Under the pieces are notes generated by a model. The model made no database searches. It was not told the DNA's origin and saw nothing but the letters and a program-made list of their open reading frames with translations. From Gigaspora margarita (Eukaryota; Glomeromycota; Glomeromycetes; Diversisporales; Gigasporaceae): a stretch of DNA of 64,000 nucleotides. The translations under genes were made by a program, and so were the position numbers. The number at the start of each line of letters is the position of its first letter. Within the stretch, counting starts at the first letter, position 1. Of this stretch, positions 22,645 through 33,393 are shown piece by piece. Location: assembly GCA_009809945.1 (NCBI GenBank), contig WTPW01000017.1, positions 112,893-176,892 of the forward strand, in the 5' to 3' direction.

Positions 22645-23370
22645 TTTTAGCCAACGATTTTTACTCTCTGTTTATAACCAATAGTTTAAAATTCGTATAT
22701 TATTAAAAAAGAAAAACGAAATAGAAAAAATGAAAGATGGTTTGTAATTTGTAAGGTTATCAGCCCAAATCTGAAATCTGGAGAAGAAATATATAGAAGT
22801 ATAAGAACCGGGAATAAATATTTATTTAAGCCTCAAGTTCATGTGATTTTAAGATATATTCAAGCCACTTTAATTCAAATGCTCAAATTTTTTGGCAATT
22901 TCTCATTGGTACGTACAAACTGGTACGTTTATATTTATTTAATGCTTAGATAATAAACCCTGTTTTAAGTGTAAGGCATCAAAAACGTAACTTTAAACGG
23001 TGGTTGGTACACAATACTCCTTTAATAGATAGTATAAGATTTTTTTAGTCAGCGACTTTTATTCTTGGTTTGTAACTAATATTTAAATAGTTTTAATTTC
23101 GTATTTATTTAAAAAGTAAAATAAGATATAATCAAAAAGAATTATGAAATCCTGGATCAGCCCGAATCTGAAATCTGGAAAAGAAATAGTATAGTATAAA
23201 TAAGAACTGGGAATAAATATTTATTTAAGGCTCAGGTTCATATAACTTTAAGATATATTCAAATTCACATGGTCAAATTTTTTGGCAATTTCTCATGGTA
23301 TGTACGTTCGAACCGGTACGTTTATCTTTATTTAATGCTTATAGAATAAACCTGCTTTAAGCACAACAGG
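22645..23370. repeat. ~395-bp tandem duplication, two copies
   Basis: Copy 1 about 22645-23040 and copy 2 about 23041-23370, both opening TTTTTTAG(C/T)CA(A/G)CGA and sharing AATCTGAAATCTGGA, GGGAATAAATATTTATTTAA, ATTTTTTGGCAATTTCTCAT and GGTACGTTTAT in order. Divergence is visible by eye. Non-coding. Confidence 0.75.
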
Positions 23371-23379
23371 CATAAATCT

Positions 23380-24079
23380 ATTCACAAAATTACGCAATAT
23401 GAAGTCATAATCGTCAACGATTAATAATACAAAAATGGATTATAATTTAGCAAAATGAGTATATGTAATACAACAATGCTAGTTGATTTTAGGCAAAATT
23501 AAAATTTTCATATACTATTAGATTTAGCCAATCACGCATATAACGTCAACGTGAATGGGTCAAATTTTTCTCATAGTCATAATTTAGCGATTACTAGAGC
23601 GAGTATATGCAGCATAGTTTTTTATTCCCATAAAATAAAAATTTTTCTACTCAATTCATTCTATATACAAAATTATGCAAAATAACATTAATATATCATC
23701 AACGATTAATTATACAAAAAATGACATAATTTAGAGATTGCTAAAATGAGTATACACATTGTGGCTTTAATTTTTATACACGTAAATTACATAAATCTGA
23801 TACATGTGACAACAATGCTAGTTGATATTAGGCAAAATTAAAAAATTAAAAAATTTTACCTGCTATTTAGCCAATCACGCATAATCGTCAGCATGAATAA
23901 ATATTAATGATACTAAAATGGATTACAATTTAGCAATTATTAAAATGGGTATATGCATTGTGGCTTTAATTTTACACGCAAATTACATACGCCATAACAA
24001 TGCTAGTTGCTATTAGGCCATGCAAAGTTGATTTTTCGTTTTGCATTACATGGAATCTGAAAGCATGGGTCAGTTGGTC

Positions 24080-24117
<38 letters not shown>

Positions 24118-24480
24118 TGTAAATTAATAGAATAATGTTCACATCTAAGGTTATGCAAGGTTAATTTTTTATTTTGCACGACAAGGAATCAAAAAATTGG
24201 GTCAGCCTCATATTTTTTCTGTCAGTACTATCAGACAATTACGGGAAATTAAGGTCTCTGCCGGGTGACACCGGATGAAAATAACGTAAAAAAATAAATT
24301 TCATAAATCGAACAATTGGCACAATTGGAATCTAAAAAAAAAAAAAAAAATTGGAAAAATTGAAAAAATGGGTCAGCGGGTAATGCAAAACGAAAAATAA
24401 ACTTTACGTGGCCTTAGGCAAAATCAAAAATTTTAGCTGGCTATTTACAAATTATCAGATTTAGTTAATTAGATCTCAGA
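23380..24480. repeat. Degenerate tandem repeats, three units
   Basis: Three units share CGTCAACGATTAATAATACA-like starts, AATTTAGCAA, ACAACAATGCTAGTTGATTT, TTAGGCAAAAT and TTTAGCCAATCACGCATA. They begin near 23405, 23695 and 23885. The third is split by the Harbinger-like MITE at 24016-24413, and the other two show the uninterrupted sequence. Confidence 0.65.
24016..24413. mobile_element. Harbinger-like MITE, copy 3
   Basis: Starts GGCCATGCAAAGTTGATTTT and ends with the inverse of GGCCACGTAAAGTTTATTTT. Target duplication TTA at 24013-24015 and 24414-24416. Empty sites exist in the neighbouring repeat units (GCTAGTTGATATTAGGCAAA at about 23828), confirming a clean 3-base duplication and the borders. 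Non-coding, with internal inverted end copies. Confidence 0.88.
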
Positions 24481-24519
24481 AAAGTTACATTTATTATAAT
24501 ACTGTAGGATATATATAAA

Positions 24520-24800
24520 TTCTTTTAATCATATAAATTATTAAACTTGACTTAATACGGGGTAAATTTTTTTTTGTTTTTATTACAATATGAAGTATAA
24601 ATGTTTAAAATGTCATAATAGCCAAGTTAAATAAATTCGTAAGCAAGCGTTATTTTAATTAAATTGATTTAAAATATGATTCGATCATCAAATATAATTA
24701 ATCAAGGTCACAAACGAGAAAACGCAAAAAATACTGGCTTTATTATAATAGGAACCAGATTTAAATTCGCTTTTTTTAAATTAAATTCGTGATTTATTGA
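24520..24800. repeat. Segmental repeat, copy 2 (empty-site copy)
   Basis: Collinear with 20690-21420 but lacking both MITEs found there. The TAAGCAAGCG junction near 24645 is the pre-insertion state of the 178-180-bp MITE family. Confidence 0.65.
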
Positions 24801-25431
24801 ATAAATTCGGTTAATGACTAATAAATTTAGTATTGATCTAATACTTACCACCTGATCTATCATAAGAACCTATCAATGTAACCATATTTAGAAGTAAAAT
24901 TGAATCAAGAGCATAACTATTTTTAAGCAAACAAAGATACAAAATATCTTGATAGTCGGTTACATTCTTGATTCAAAATGGACGGACATACACATGATGC
25001 TGAGTAATTTTATTATAATTTGACTATCACAGGCTAAAAGTAATATTGTGCAGTAATTATCTGCATTATACTGTGCATATTTCATATGACATCTGATTTG
25101 ATATAATTGATTATAATTGATAATGCAAAATTGATCATATATGCTCTTGTTATATGAGGCTTAGCTTACAGTGGGATTATTTAGAAATCATATCATTTAT
25201 CAACTAATACATATGTTATAATTAAAATTGTATAAGAAAGAAATAACATAGGATTTTTGATTTATAGTTCCTACAATAGTTATGAAGTATAAAAAGAAAA
25301 TTGTATCATTCTTAAAAAAAACAATCTTCAGATTAACTATAATAATATAAATAAAGTATACAATAAAATATATTTATACCCAATTCACATTTTATTACTA
25401 AATCAGGATAAATTACCAAGTTACACCTCTG
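24801..25431. other. Intergenic, nothing recognised
   Basis: A+T-rich, no open frame or repeat structure that could be supported. Confidence 0.5.
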
Positions 25432-26322
25432 GTGAGCTGCCTACTTGTTATCAATTGTATCAGTTTAACCAGATTATCATTTTTGCCTGTAACAATTAGT
25501 GGTGACTATAAGATTCTAGAACTTCAAACTTTAAATATTAAAAGCAATTTAAATATTATTGTAAAGATAAACACTAAACAATTTAAAGAATTTATAGAAA
25601 TAATGTCTAGCAAATTAAGTTCCAAAGAAAACAACTATGTCTAAATTAAATTTTTTTAGTACTGAAAACAAAAATTCTATTGAATAGTTCAATAACATTG
25701 AATGTGCAGCGGAAGCTAATAATTGGAATGAAAACCACAGATTACAAATTGCCTTTGGTAATTTAAAAGAAGCAGTAGCAGATTGGTATAGCAAAGTGAG
25801 AAATAGCATTATGTACTAGAAAACTAAAAGTGATGAAGATAAAGAGAAAAAAAAATTTTTATCATTTCCTGGTAGAACAGTTACACCTATAGAGAAGAAA
25901 CCTTGTTGGCAAATAGAACTTAATTTCTTGTTTTAACAAAATCATAAAAGAGTAGATATGAATGTTACAAAATTTAAAAGATTACTTATTGTGTGAATAC
26001 TAATAATTGTCTTCCAGATATATACATAGTAAGGATGTTTTTAAGTAGTTTAAAAGGTATGACTGCTGCCTTAGTTGCTATTGCCGCACCAAAAAGTTCA
26101 AGCAAAGTTGTAGCTATGGCTAGAAGAGTTGAAGCAGGCAACTACTATAGTCAACATAATTTAGAGATAGCAAAACAAATAAAGGTAAAGAATGAACTAA
26201 GTGATATTAAGAAGTGGATTGATGAGATGGTATTGAATTATACAGTCCTGGCCTATAAACTAAATAGGGCTAGGAATAGAGGTCAGTCATTGATGCACGT
26301 AAAAAGGATACAATATTACAAC

Positions 26323-26587
26323 TAGGGTTCCTTGAAATCAAATCAAATCAAATATTAGATATATTTGAATTTGATCAAATAGAATAAGCTCTTGATTTGA
26401 ATTTGATTTGATTTGATCAAATCAAATCAAATCAAATTTATTTGTAATTTTTATTAATATTTTTTAATTGAATTGAATATTTTGTCAATTTGAATTTGAT
26501 TTGATTTAAAATTTTTGTATTTGAATTTGATTTGAGATTGAATATTTGATCGAATCAAATTGAATTGAATCGAATTGCAGAACCTTA
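26323..26587. mobile_element. hAT-like MITE (AATCAAATCAAAT family) in gypsy fossil
   Basis: Starts TAGGGTTCCTTGAAATC and ends GAATTGCAGAACCTTA. The interior is a dense run of ATTTGAATTTGAT-type motifs on both strands. The flanks ATTACAAC and GTTATAAA match at five of eight positions, a decayed target duplication. Same family as 27211-27469 and 48946-49223. Confidence 0.75.
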
Positions 26588-27210
26588 GTTATAAATATGA
26601 AGAGATAGGATATTTTAGCAGAGATAGCCTACATGAGAAAAAATTAAAGAATAACAAGGCTGAAGATGGTAGGAGACAATGGAAACAGACTAAGCTATTA
26701 AATTATTGCAAATTAAGTTTAGATAATAATAGGCAAAATAGAGAAATATATAATCTTAAAAATGAGTCTATAGACCCCAAAAATTAAAATGTCCCACTAA
26801 CTCTAACTGGAACAACAACTTAAGAGATAGGAAGTTGGCCAAGATACACCTAGTACCAAAAAAAGAAGAAGGGTTGAGGATAAAAATGGAAATTGATCCT
26901 ATTATTGGTATAGAAAACCTACTAATAAAGTTAAAAAAAACTGAGAACCATTGATTGAAGATAATCTAGAACCTTATAATGTGGCCAATAATATTTTATT
27001 GCTGCCAACTAGTGCCATAGTAGAGCAACTTCTCCAATACTCAAACTAAGGAAAGAATTTGGGCAAAATATTAAAAAGACCTTTGCCTCTGCAAGAAACA
27101 AATTTTGTGATCTTTGAAGAAATACGTTGGATGACTGCTGCTAGGTACTATGTTAGAATCTGAAATAACCCAATTTTAGCTATTTTGGATTCAGGTGCAG
27201 CAGTGAGCAT

Positions 27211-27469
27211 TAGGGTTCCTCAAAGTCAAATTGAATCAAATATTAGGCATATTTGAATTTGATCAAATTAAATAAGCTTTTGATTTGAATTTGATTTTAT
27301 CAAATCTAATCAAATCAAATTTATTTGTAATTTTTATTAAATATTTCAAATTAAATCAAATATTTTGTTAATTTGAATTTGATTTGATTTGAAATTTCTG
27401 TATTTAATTTGATTTGAGATCAAATATTTGATCAAATCAAATCAAATTGAATTGAATTGCAGAACCCTA
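27211..27469. mobile_element. hAT-like MITE in gypsy protease region
   Basis: 259 bases starting TAGGGTTCCTCAAAG and ending GCAGAACCCTA. Exact 8-base target duplication GTGAGCAT at 27203-27210 and 27470-27477. The interior is made of ATTTGAATTTGATC and ATCAAATCAAAT motifs, giving heavy self-complementarity. It inserted into the gypsy element just after its active-site region and is therefore younger. Confidence 0.92.
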
Positions 27470-28489
27470 GTGAGCATTATATCCAAGAGGTAACTTGATA
27501 AATTTGGCTTAAAAATCAATAAAGGATTAGTTACAGTAGTAGTTATAGCAACAGGTGCTAAAGCAAAGACCTTATACAAAGTAAAAAATATAAAAATTAT
27601 AGCACAAAATATAGCTATAACCATCTTCTTACAAGTTATAGAGTTGTTGTATAATACCTTATTATTGGAAATAATTAGCAAATGCATGCATATATTTTGA
27701 TGAACAAAATTATATCTGCACTACTTCAATCAATCAGTTGAAGTACCAATCTAAATAATAGAGTTGAGACTCTTGCTCTGTATTAGAAAGAGGACAGGTA
27801 TAAAGGTGAAAGGAGTGACACTTTTGATGAGTTCGAATATGAAAAAGACAATAAAGCAGAAGAGATAGTGGGCTGGCTTGTAGAATAGTTTTTAATAGTT
27901 GAGGAAAATTCTGCCTTATAACTTACAAATATCAAAGAAGTTCCTGTTAGAGATAATAACAGTAAGGTAGAAAGAACAATTAAAGACCAAATTTTGGAGC
28001 TTGTAAATAGTTATAAACTTACTATAGAGTAGCAACAACAAGCTCAAGAGTTTTTGCTAGCCAAAAGGGATATGTTTGCTCAAGAGCTTAATGAATTGGG
28101 TTGTACTAACACTATTATACATGTTATTAACACAGGCGATGCTATCCCAATTAGACAATCTTATTATAGAGCTAGTTATAAGGAAAACAAATTTATTAAA
28201 AAGAAAATATTGAAGTTAAAAAAAAAAGGACTTATTCGTGAGACAAATAACCACTGGCATCTCTAGTTGTTATTGTACCAAAAAAGAATGGAAAACGATA
28301 TTTTTGTGTGAACTATAGAAAGCTAAACTCAGTAACGAAAAAGAACTTGTACCTGTTACTCTATATCAATGAACTTTAGATACTTTTGGTCAGCAGAATA
28401 ATTCTTAACTCTTGCTTGATGAGCAGGTATTGGCAAATAGGAGTACAAGAAAAAGATAAGGAAAAAACTACCTTTTATGATAAAATATG

Positions 28490-28733
28490 GGAGTGAGTCA
28501 GTTGAAAAGAGACAAATTTTTTCTAAGTAAAAGTTTTCTTGACTTTAAACTTAAATATCTTAACAACTATCTTAATAAATTTAATAAATTTTTTTGTATT
28601 TTAATTCTATATAATTTCAAGATTAAAATAAAAAATTTTTAGCAAATTTAATTAAATAGTTGTTAAGATATTTAAATTTAAAAATTAAAAAATTTTCTAA
28701 AAATAATTTGTCCCTTTTCTACTAACTTACTCC
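28490..28733. mobile_element. 244-bp MITE in gypsy reverse transcriptase
   Basis: Starts GGAGTGAGTCAGTTGAAAAG then AGACAAATT, and ends with the inverse of GGAGTAAGTTAGTAGAAAAG. ATATG is found on both sides (28485-28489, 28734-28738), a probable 5-base target duplication. The whole interior is close to an inverted repeat around TAAATATCTTAACAAC. Non-coding; superfamily not assigned. Confidence 0.7.
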
Positions 28734-29308
28734 ATATGGTGCTTACAAATTTAATGTGATGCCCTTCAGATTGTATAACACCTTGTGAATGTTTTATCAC
28801 CTAATGGACTAGGTACTATAGGAATGTATAGGAGAATATGGGTTGTTTATTTGGATGATATTAATATTTATTTAAGTAAAAAATTTAGAACATTTAGAAA
28901 TTGTTTTTAATAAATTAGGTAGTGCAGAATTAAAATTAAATTTGAAAAAGTGTAAATTCTTCTGCTCCAAAATCTAATTTTTAGGTCATGTAATCAACAA
29001 AAAAGGAGTAAAACTGGAAGAAGCTAAAGTAAGAAAGATGGAGAATTTTTTAACACCTGTTAACCTAAGCAACTAAGGGATTTATAGGTTTAGCCTCATA
29101 TTATAGGCAGTTTGTAAAGGTGTTTGCAAAAATAGAATGGCCCTTGCACAAGTTATTGGAGAAAGGAGCACTATACAATTGAATGGAGGAGCAACAATAT
29201 GCATTTGAGAACCTGAAGCAATATCTAACTATGACTCCTATTCTTCGATATCTGGATTTTAACAATACATTTATATTATATATAGATGCTTATAGTACTG
29301 GACTAGGT

Positions 29309-31365
29309 GCTGTACAGGACCCCAGACATTTAGTATAGAGGTCATATTTGAAATTTTTCAGCAAAATCACCTAAAATTTGAGAAGCAAAAAACAGTTTTT
29401 GGCAATTATCTTGTCATCCAGTAGTCCAATTTGAATGAACTTTTTTTTAAAATGAAGCTCTTATTGATTTGGAAAATTAATGCTAGCATTACAACGTATA
29501 GAAAATCTTATAAATTTAAATGAGTAACAAACAGGAAATTAATATTTATGATGCCTATTGTTTGTACTATTTTATTACTTTTTTTTTACTTTATTTTTTT
29601 TTTTGTATTTTGTATTTAAAGTAGCATTATTACTAATTTAAATGCAGTACGTACATACTCTTGGTGTTAGTAAAAATACTATTTAAGTTTTAATATGCAT
29701 AAATACTAATCTTGATTTACCTGTCGTTTCATCATCACATGGCTCTAGACTCGTAAATATAAAAATTGCTTTGCTAGTAGTAGTTTAAGCAGAAAAATAT
29801 GAACTTATTGACAGAAAATGAATGCATACAATATATCGTTCAAGTAGAATTATATATAATTAAAATTAAAAACTATCACTAACTAATTACTAGCAATTAC
29901 AACCTGCCTTTTCAGAATACAATACATATGAGTGAGATTTATAATGGTAAAAATATATATGTTTCTGTAAAATATTAGTTATACGTGCTTATTTATACTG
30001 AAATAATATCCTGCAGAGTCATGGTATTCAGGTGAGCCTGTCTAAATCAGTTCTTTAGTTGACTAAGCCAATTTTTGATATCCAATAATTTTAGTCAGCT
30101 AAGCAGCATACATCAGTGCTATCGATGTATGATTAAAATTAGCGATGTGAAGCTTCAACTAGTGGTTTCCCACCTGCATAAAGTATGCTAGCCAATAGTT
30201 ACAAAGGATCTGCATTTACTGCAAAAATGGCGGAATTTACTGGGCAGATGGGATTGGGTACAAAACCTGGAATGTGTTCTCCAAATGCAAGTGAGGCTTT
30301 TGCTTTTAGTTTTGCTGCTTTTATTTATACTTTCCACAATGCACTTCTTTGCATATCCCAATTTCACCAACAACTATTTCACTGACAAACAAATTTGACC
30401 TGATTTAGAGTTAGGGTTGGCTTACTTTATAGTTAGCATTGGCTAAAGGTAGATCACGATAAAATGGCTGTCAGCGAAATCTACCAAAACTGCATTTCTT
30501 TTTAGCATTGATGCAAATATTTTGCTGATCATTTGTTGTAGCCACATGTGAAGGCACAAGCATATCACTGCTTATACTGAACACGTTGACTTTCAATCTG
30601 TTGACTTTTTGTCAGCTCGAATTAAATTAATAGCTCATGTAACTTTTTTATAAAATACTAAACTTGATTATATCCTTTGCTTCAATGCTATGTTCTTTCG
30701 AATTCAAAATTAATTTACTATTTTATAATAGTACTTTATTCAACCTTCAGCAAACTCTCTCCTGTACATCACTACAAATCATAAAATAAACAAACAAACA
30801 GCAGAAAGTTTGATACAACCCAACATGGCAACCCATATTATAAATAAATAATTAATTCTGTACCAGTAGTAGTAACCTACCATTGACCCACTTCACAATC
30901 ACTAGAAAAAAAAACCAAACAACAGCCTTCAGCACACCAAACTTGTTCAAAAAACTATTGCTGACTCTGTTGGTAGCACATCACCAAAGTACACAAAAAG
31001 GAAAGTTCCATAGCATGGACCAAATAGAAATGGATCTTCTGAATCCCCAACACAATAATACCTAGCACCTGGCAAAAAAAACTCATAATACAGAACCCTC
31101 TTGTGAAATAGTGTCCACTACCCCCATCCTAGCTATAGAAGCTATACCAAAAAGTGGCAATTCTAGTTACTCCCTCAAAATCAAGAAATGATAACATCAT
31201 ACTGCCCAGCAACAAAACAAACTGAATTGGGTGTGAACCTGAACCAGGCCTCAGCATCTCTGCCCCTTTTAGAAAATTTTTAGGCCCTAACTAACAGAAA
31301 TTTCTATAAGGACCCAATTACCCAGGGCCCCTCCCATCGATGATAATCTGACCCCTAAAGTTTAT
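29309..31365. other. Unassigned repeat-derived sequence
   Basis: Begins with TACAGGACCCCAGACATTTA then GTATAGAGGTCA, which looks like the left end of a Tc1/mariner-like element (TA at the junction with the gypsy fossil), but no matching right end was found. The stretch 29340-29450 resembles part of the element at 4363-5103. Overlapping opposite open frames at 30185-30385 have no known motif. The segment 30880-31290 is less A+T-rich with a 60-codon open frame and may be the 5' untranslated or ORF1-proximal part of a LINE; this is a guess. Confidence 0.4.
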
Positions 31366-31592
31366 CAGAAAATTTTATATATAGATATCGATCGATATAT
31401 AACACTTAATTGTTTTATATCGATTATAAAATATTGTTATATATCGATTAATTGGATAAAAATTGATATATATTATTTTTTTATATTAAATCGTTATATA
31501 TCTATAAATCGATTATAATCAGAATTATTTGAAATGATATATAACAATTAACAGATCTTTAATGATTACATAATGTTTTGACCATCACTGGG

Positions 31593-31821
31593 NNNNNNNN
31601 NNNNNNNNNNNNNNNNNNNNNNNNNNNNNNNNNNNNNNNNNNNNNNNNNNNNNNNNNNNNNNNNNNNNNNNNNNNNNNNNNNNNNNNNNNNNNNNNNNNN
31701 NNNNNNNNNNNNNNNNNNNNNNNNNNNNNNNNNNNNNNNNNNNNNNNNNNNNNNNNNNNNNNNNNNNNNNNNNNNNNNNNNNNNNNNNNNNNNNNNNNNN
31801 NNNNNNNNNNNNNNNNNNNNN
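31593..31821. other. Assembly gap (229 N)
   Basis: Run of N immediately after GACCATCACTGGG. In the inverted counterpart at 44729-44985 this position is a ~250-base A/G-rich tract followed by a T run, so the gap probably hides a polypyrimidine/polypurine tract. Open frames drawn across it are artefacts. Confidence 0.95.
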
Positions 31822-32199
31822 ATATTTTGAATATCTTCGAAATATTTTAAGACTAGGCTGGATCAGTAAAACTGTATCCTGGATCATACCAAGGACACGA
31901 TTTGATAAGGACGCATTTGATTAATATTTCCGAAATGGTTTGAAATGTTTCGATGATAGCACAAGATCAGATTAGATCTTTGTTTATTTTTTTTTGTTTA
32001 TAATTTAGATCTTTTATCACTTTTATATTGTTTTTTTGTTTTCATTTTGTTTTTTTTGTTACGTTTCGTTTCGTTTAGTATCATTTTGTTTTATTTGTTT
32101 TTTTATTTTTTTTCTTTTATTTATTATTTTTTAATTTTTTTTTATTTTATTTCTACAAAAAAAACACTTTTTGGCATGAAGTATAGTAACTTTCTGACA

Positions 32200-32460
32200 C
32201 CTTGCGCAAGGCAACACATTGGTATTTTCCTAGTTGGTGTCATCGCTGGTATTGTAGTTGATGTCATCGTTGGTGTCGACGTTGAAATTGTCGCTAGCTG
32301 GTGTCATTGACGTGCCTCTCAGTATTCTTGTAGATAGTATTGCTTAGATTTTTAGTGTTCTTGTAGGTTGTCCATTTGTTTTTCTTCTCTTGTGTTCGTA
32401 CGGGGTGGTCTTGCTCATTTCTCTTGCATTCGTATGGGGTGGTCTTGCTCATTCTCTTGC
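32200..32460. repeat. Minisatellites in Z copy 1
   Basis: GATGTCATCGTTGGTGTC-like units at about 32220-32310, then a ~34-base unit containing TCTCTTGCATTCGTATGGGG and TGGTCTTGCTCAT, two to three copies, at about 32388-32460. The open frames 32047-32310 (plus) and 32294-32620 (minus) derive from these repeats. Confidence 0.65.
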
Positions 32461-32581
32461 GTTCATACAGGGTCATATAGGGTAATTTTTCTTGTTTTTC
32501 TTGCATTTGTATGGGTGGTATAACACTAACACTTCTGAGAAATAGTTTTTTTTTATTTTTTTTACTTACTATTTTTTTAAA

Positions 32582-32893
32582 AAATAGTGAAAATAAGCAA
32601 ATATAAGCGAATAGAAGCAAATATGAGTGAATAGAAGCAAATAGTAAAAATAAGCGAATATAAGTGAATAGAAGTGAATAAGAGCGAATAGAAGCAAATA
32701 TAATAGTTTATTTTTTTCTTTTCATTTTTTTCATTATTTTTTTCAGTTCATTTTTTGTTTTTTGTTCTTTTTATTTATTTTTTTTAATTTTATTTTATTT
32801 TATTTATTCCTTAATTTAGTAGTGAATATGAGCAAATATAAGCGAATATAATCGAAAATAAGCAAATATAAGCAAATATAAGCAAATATAATA
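32582..32893. repeat. Short tandem ATAAGCGAAT-type repeats
   Basis: Two blocks (32582-32706 and 32822-32893) of 10-11-base units such as ATAAGCAAAT, AGAAGCAAAT and ATATAAGCGA, separated by T-rich sequence. A remnant is found at 42710-42735 in another Z fragment. Confidence 0.75.
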
Positions 32894-33393
32894 GTTTATT
32901 TTTTTTTCATTTTCATTTTATTTTTGTTATTTTTTTTCAGTTTTGTTCTTTTTTGGTTTTATTTTTTTGTCATTTTTTTATAATAATATATAATAAAATA
33001 TGTAATATTTAAAATATATATAATATATAATAATAAATAAAAAAAAAATTTTACATTAAATTGTGAAAACTTGTGAATATTGTATATTTAATTTAAAATA
33101 TAATATATAATAACAATAAATAAAAAAAAAATTTTAGAAAAAGCAAAAACCTGCGAAAACCTGTAAAACATTTAAAAATTTGCAAAAAGCATGATTATGT
33201 GAATATAATAATTATTAATTGATATCATATTCGATATATATCGATTTAACCGATATATATCGATTACTATCACTATTGATGATAATCAGCAGAGTAGTGT
33301 GTAATCGATATATATCCTATATATATAACAATGGTTAGTAATCGATATATATTAGTCTATTTTTTTTGCTGATGGTTATCTGAAGTGAAAATA

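Larger units (their letters stand above)
25432..29312 (+). mobile_element. Ty3/gypsy retrotransposon fossil (internal part)
   Basis: Remains, in order on the plus strand, of a gag-like region (about 25600-26900), an aspartic protease-like region with an LDSGA-type active-site block (about 27130-27520), a reverse transcriptase region of Ty3/gypsy type (about 28050-28960) and the beginning of an RNase H region (about 29150-29312). No integrase region or flanking LTR was seen. It is broken, with at least about ten breaks plus three inserted DNA transposons (26323-26587, 27211-27469, 28490-28733), and is old. The 3' part is cut off where unrelated sequence begins at about 29309. Assignment rests on the order and motifs of the pol domains. 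Confidence 0.8.
31366..33372. mobile_element. Z element copy 1 (AT-rich, long inverted-repeat family)
   Basis: About 2 kb. The left end (AAATTTTATATATAGATATC, then repeated TATATATCGATTA motifs) matches the inverse of 44985-45207. The segment after the gap (ATATTTTGAATATCTTCGAA...GATCTTTGTTTATTTTT...TTACGTTTCGTTTCG) matches the inverse of about 44400-44725. The right end (GCATGATTATGTGAATATAA...ATCAGCA) matches the inverse of 35878-36110. It contains minisatellites at 32200-32460, 32582-32706 and 32822-32893 and T-rich runs, but no domain-bearing ORF. It lies immediately upstream of LINE1 ORF1. Not an LTR pair, because the shared ends are inverted. Family unknown to me. Confidence 0.65.

Noticed and set aside
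30185-30385. Overlapping opposite-strand open frames of 60-66 codons
   Set aside because: No motif, no start context and equal openness on both strands; not supported as a gene.
31578-31887. Open frames across the N runs (also 42124-42531 and 42161-42478)
   Set aside because: They consist almost wholly of undetermined bases.
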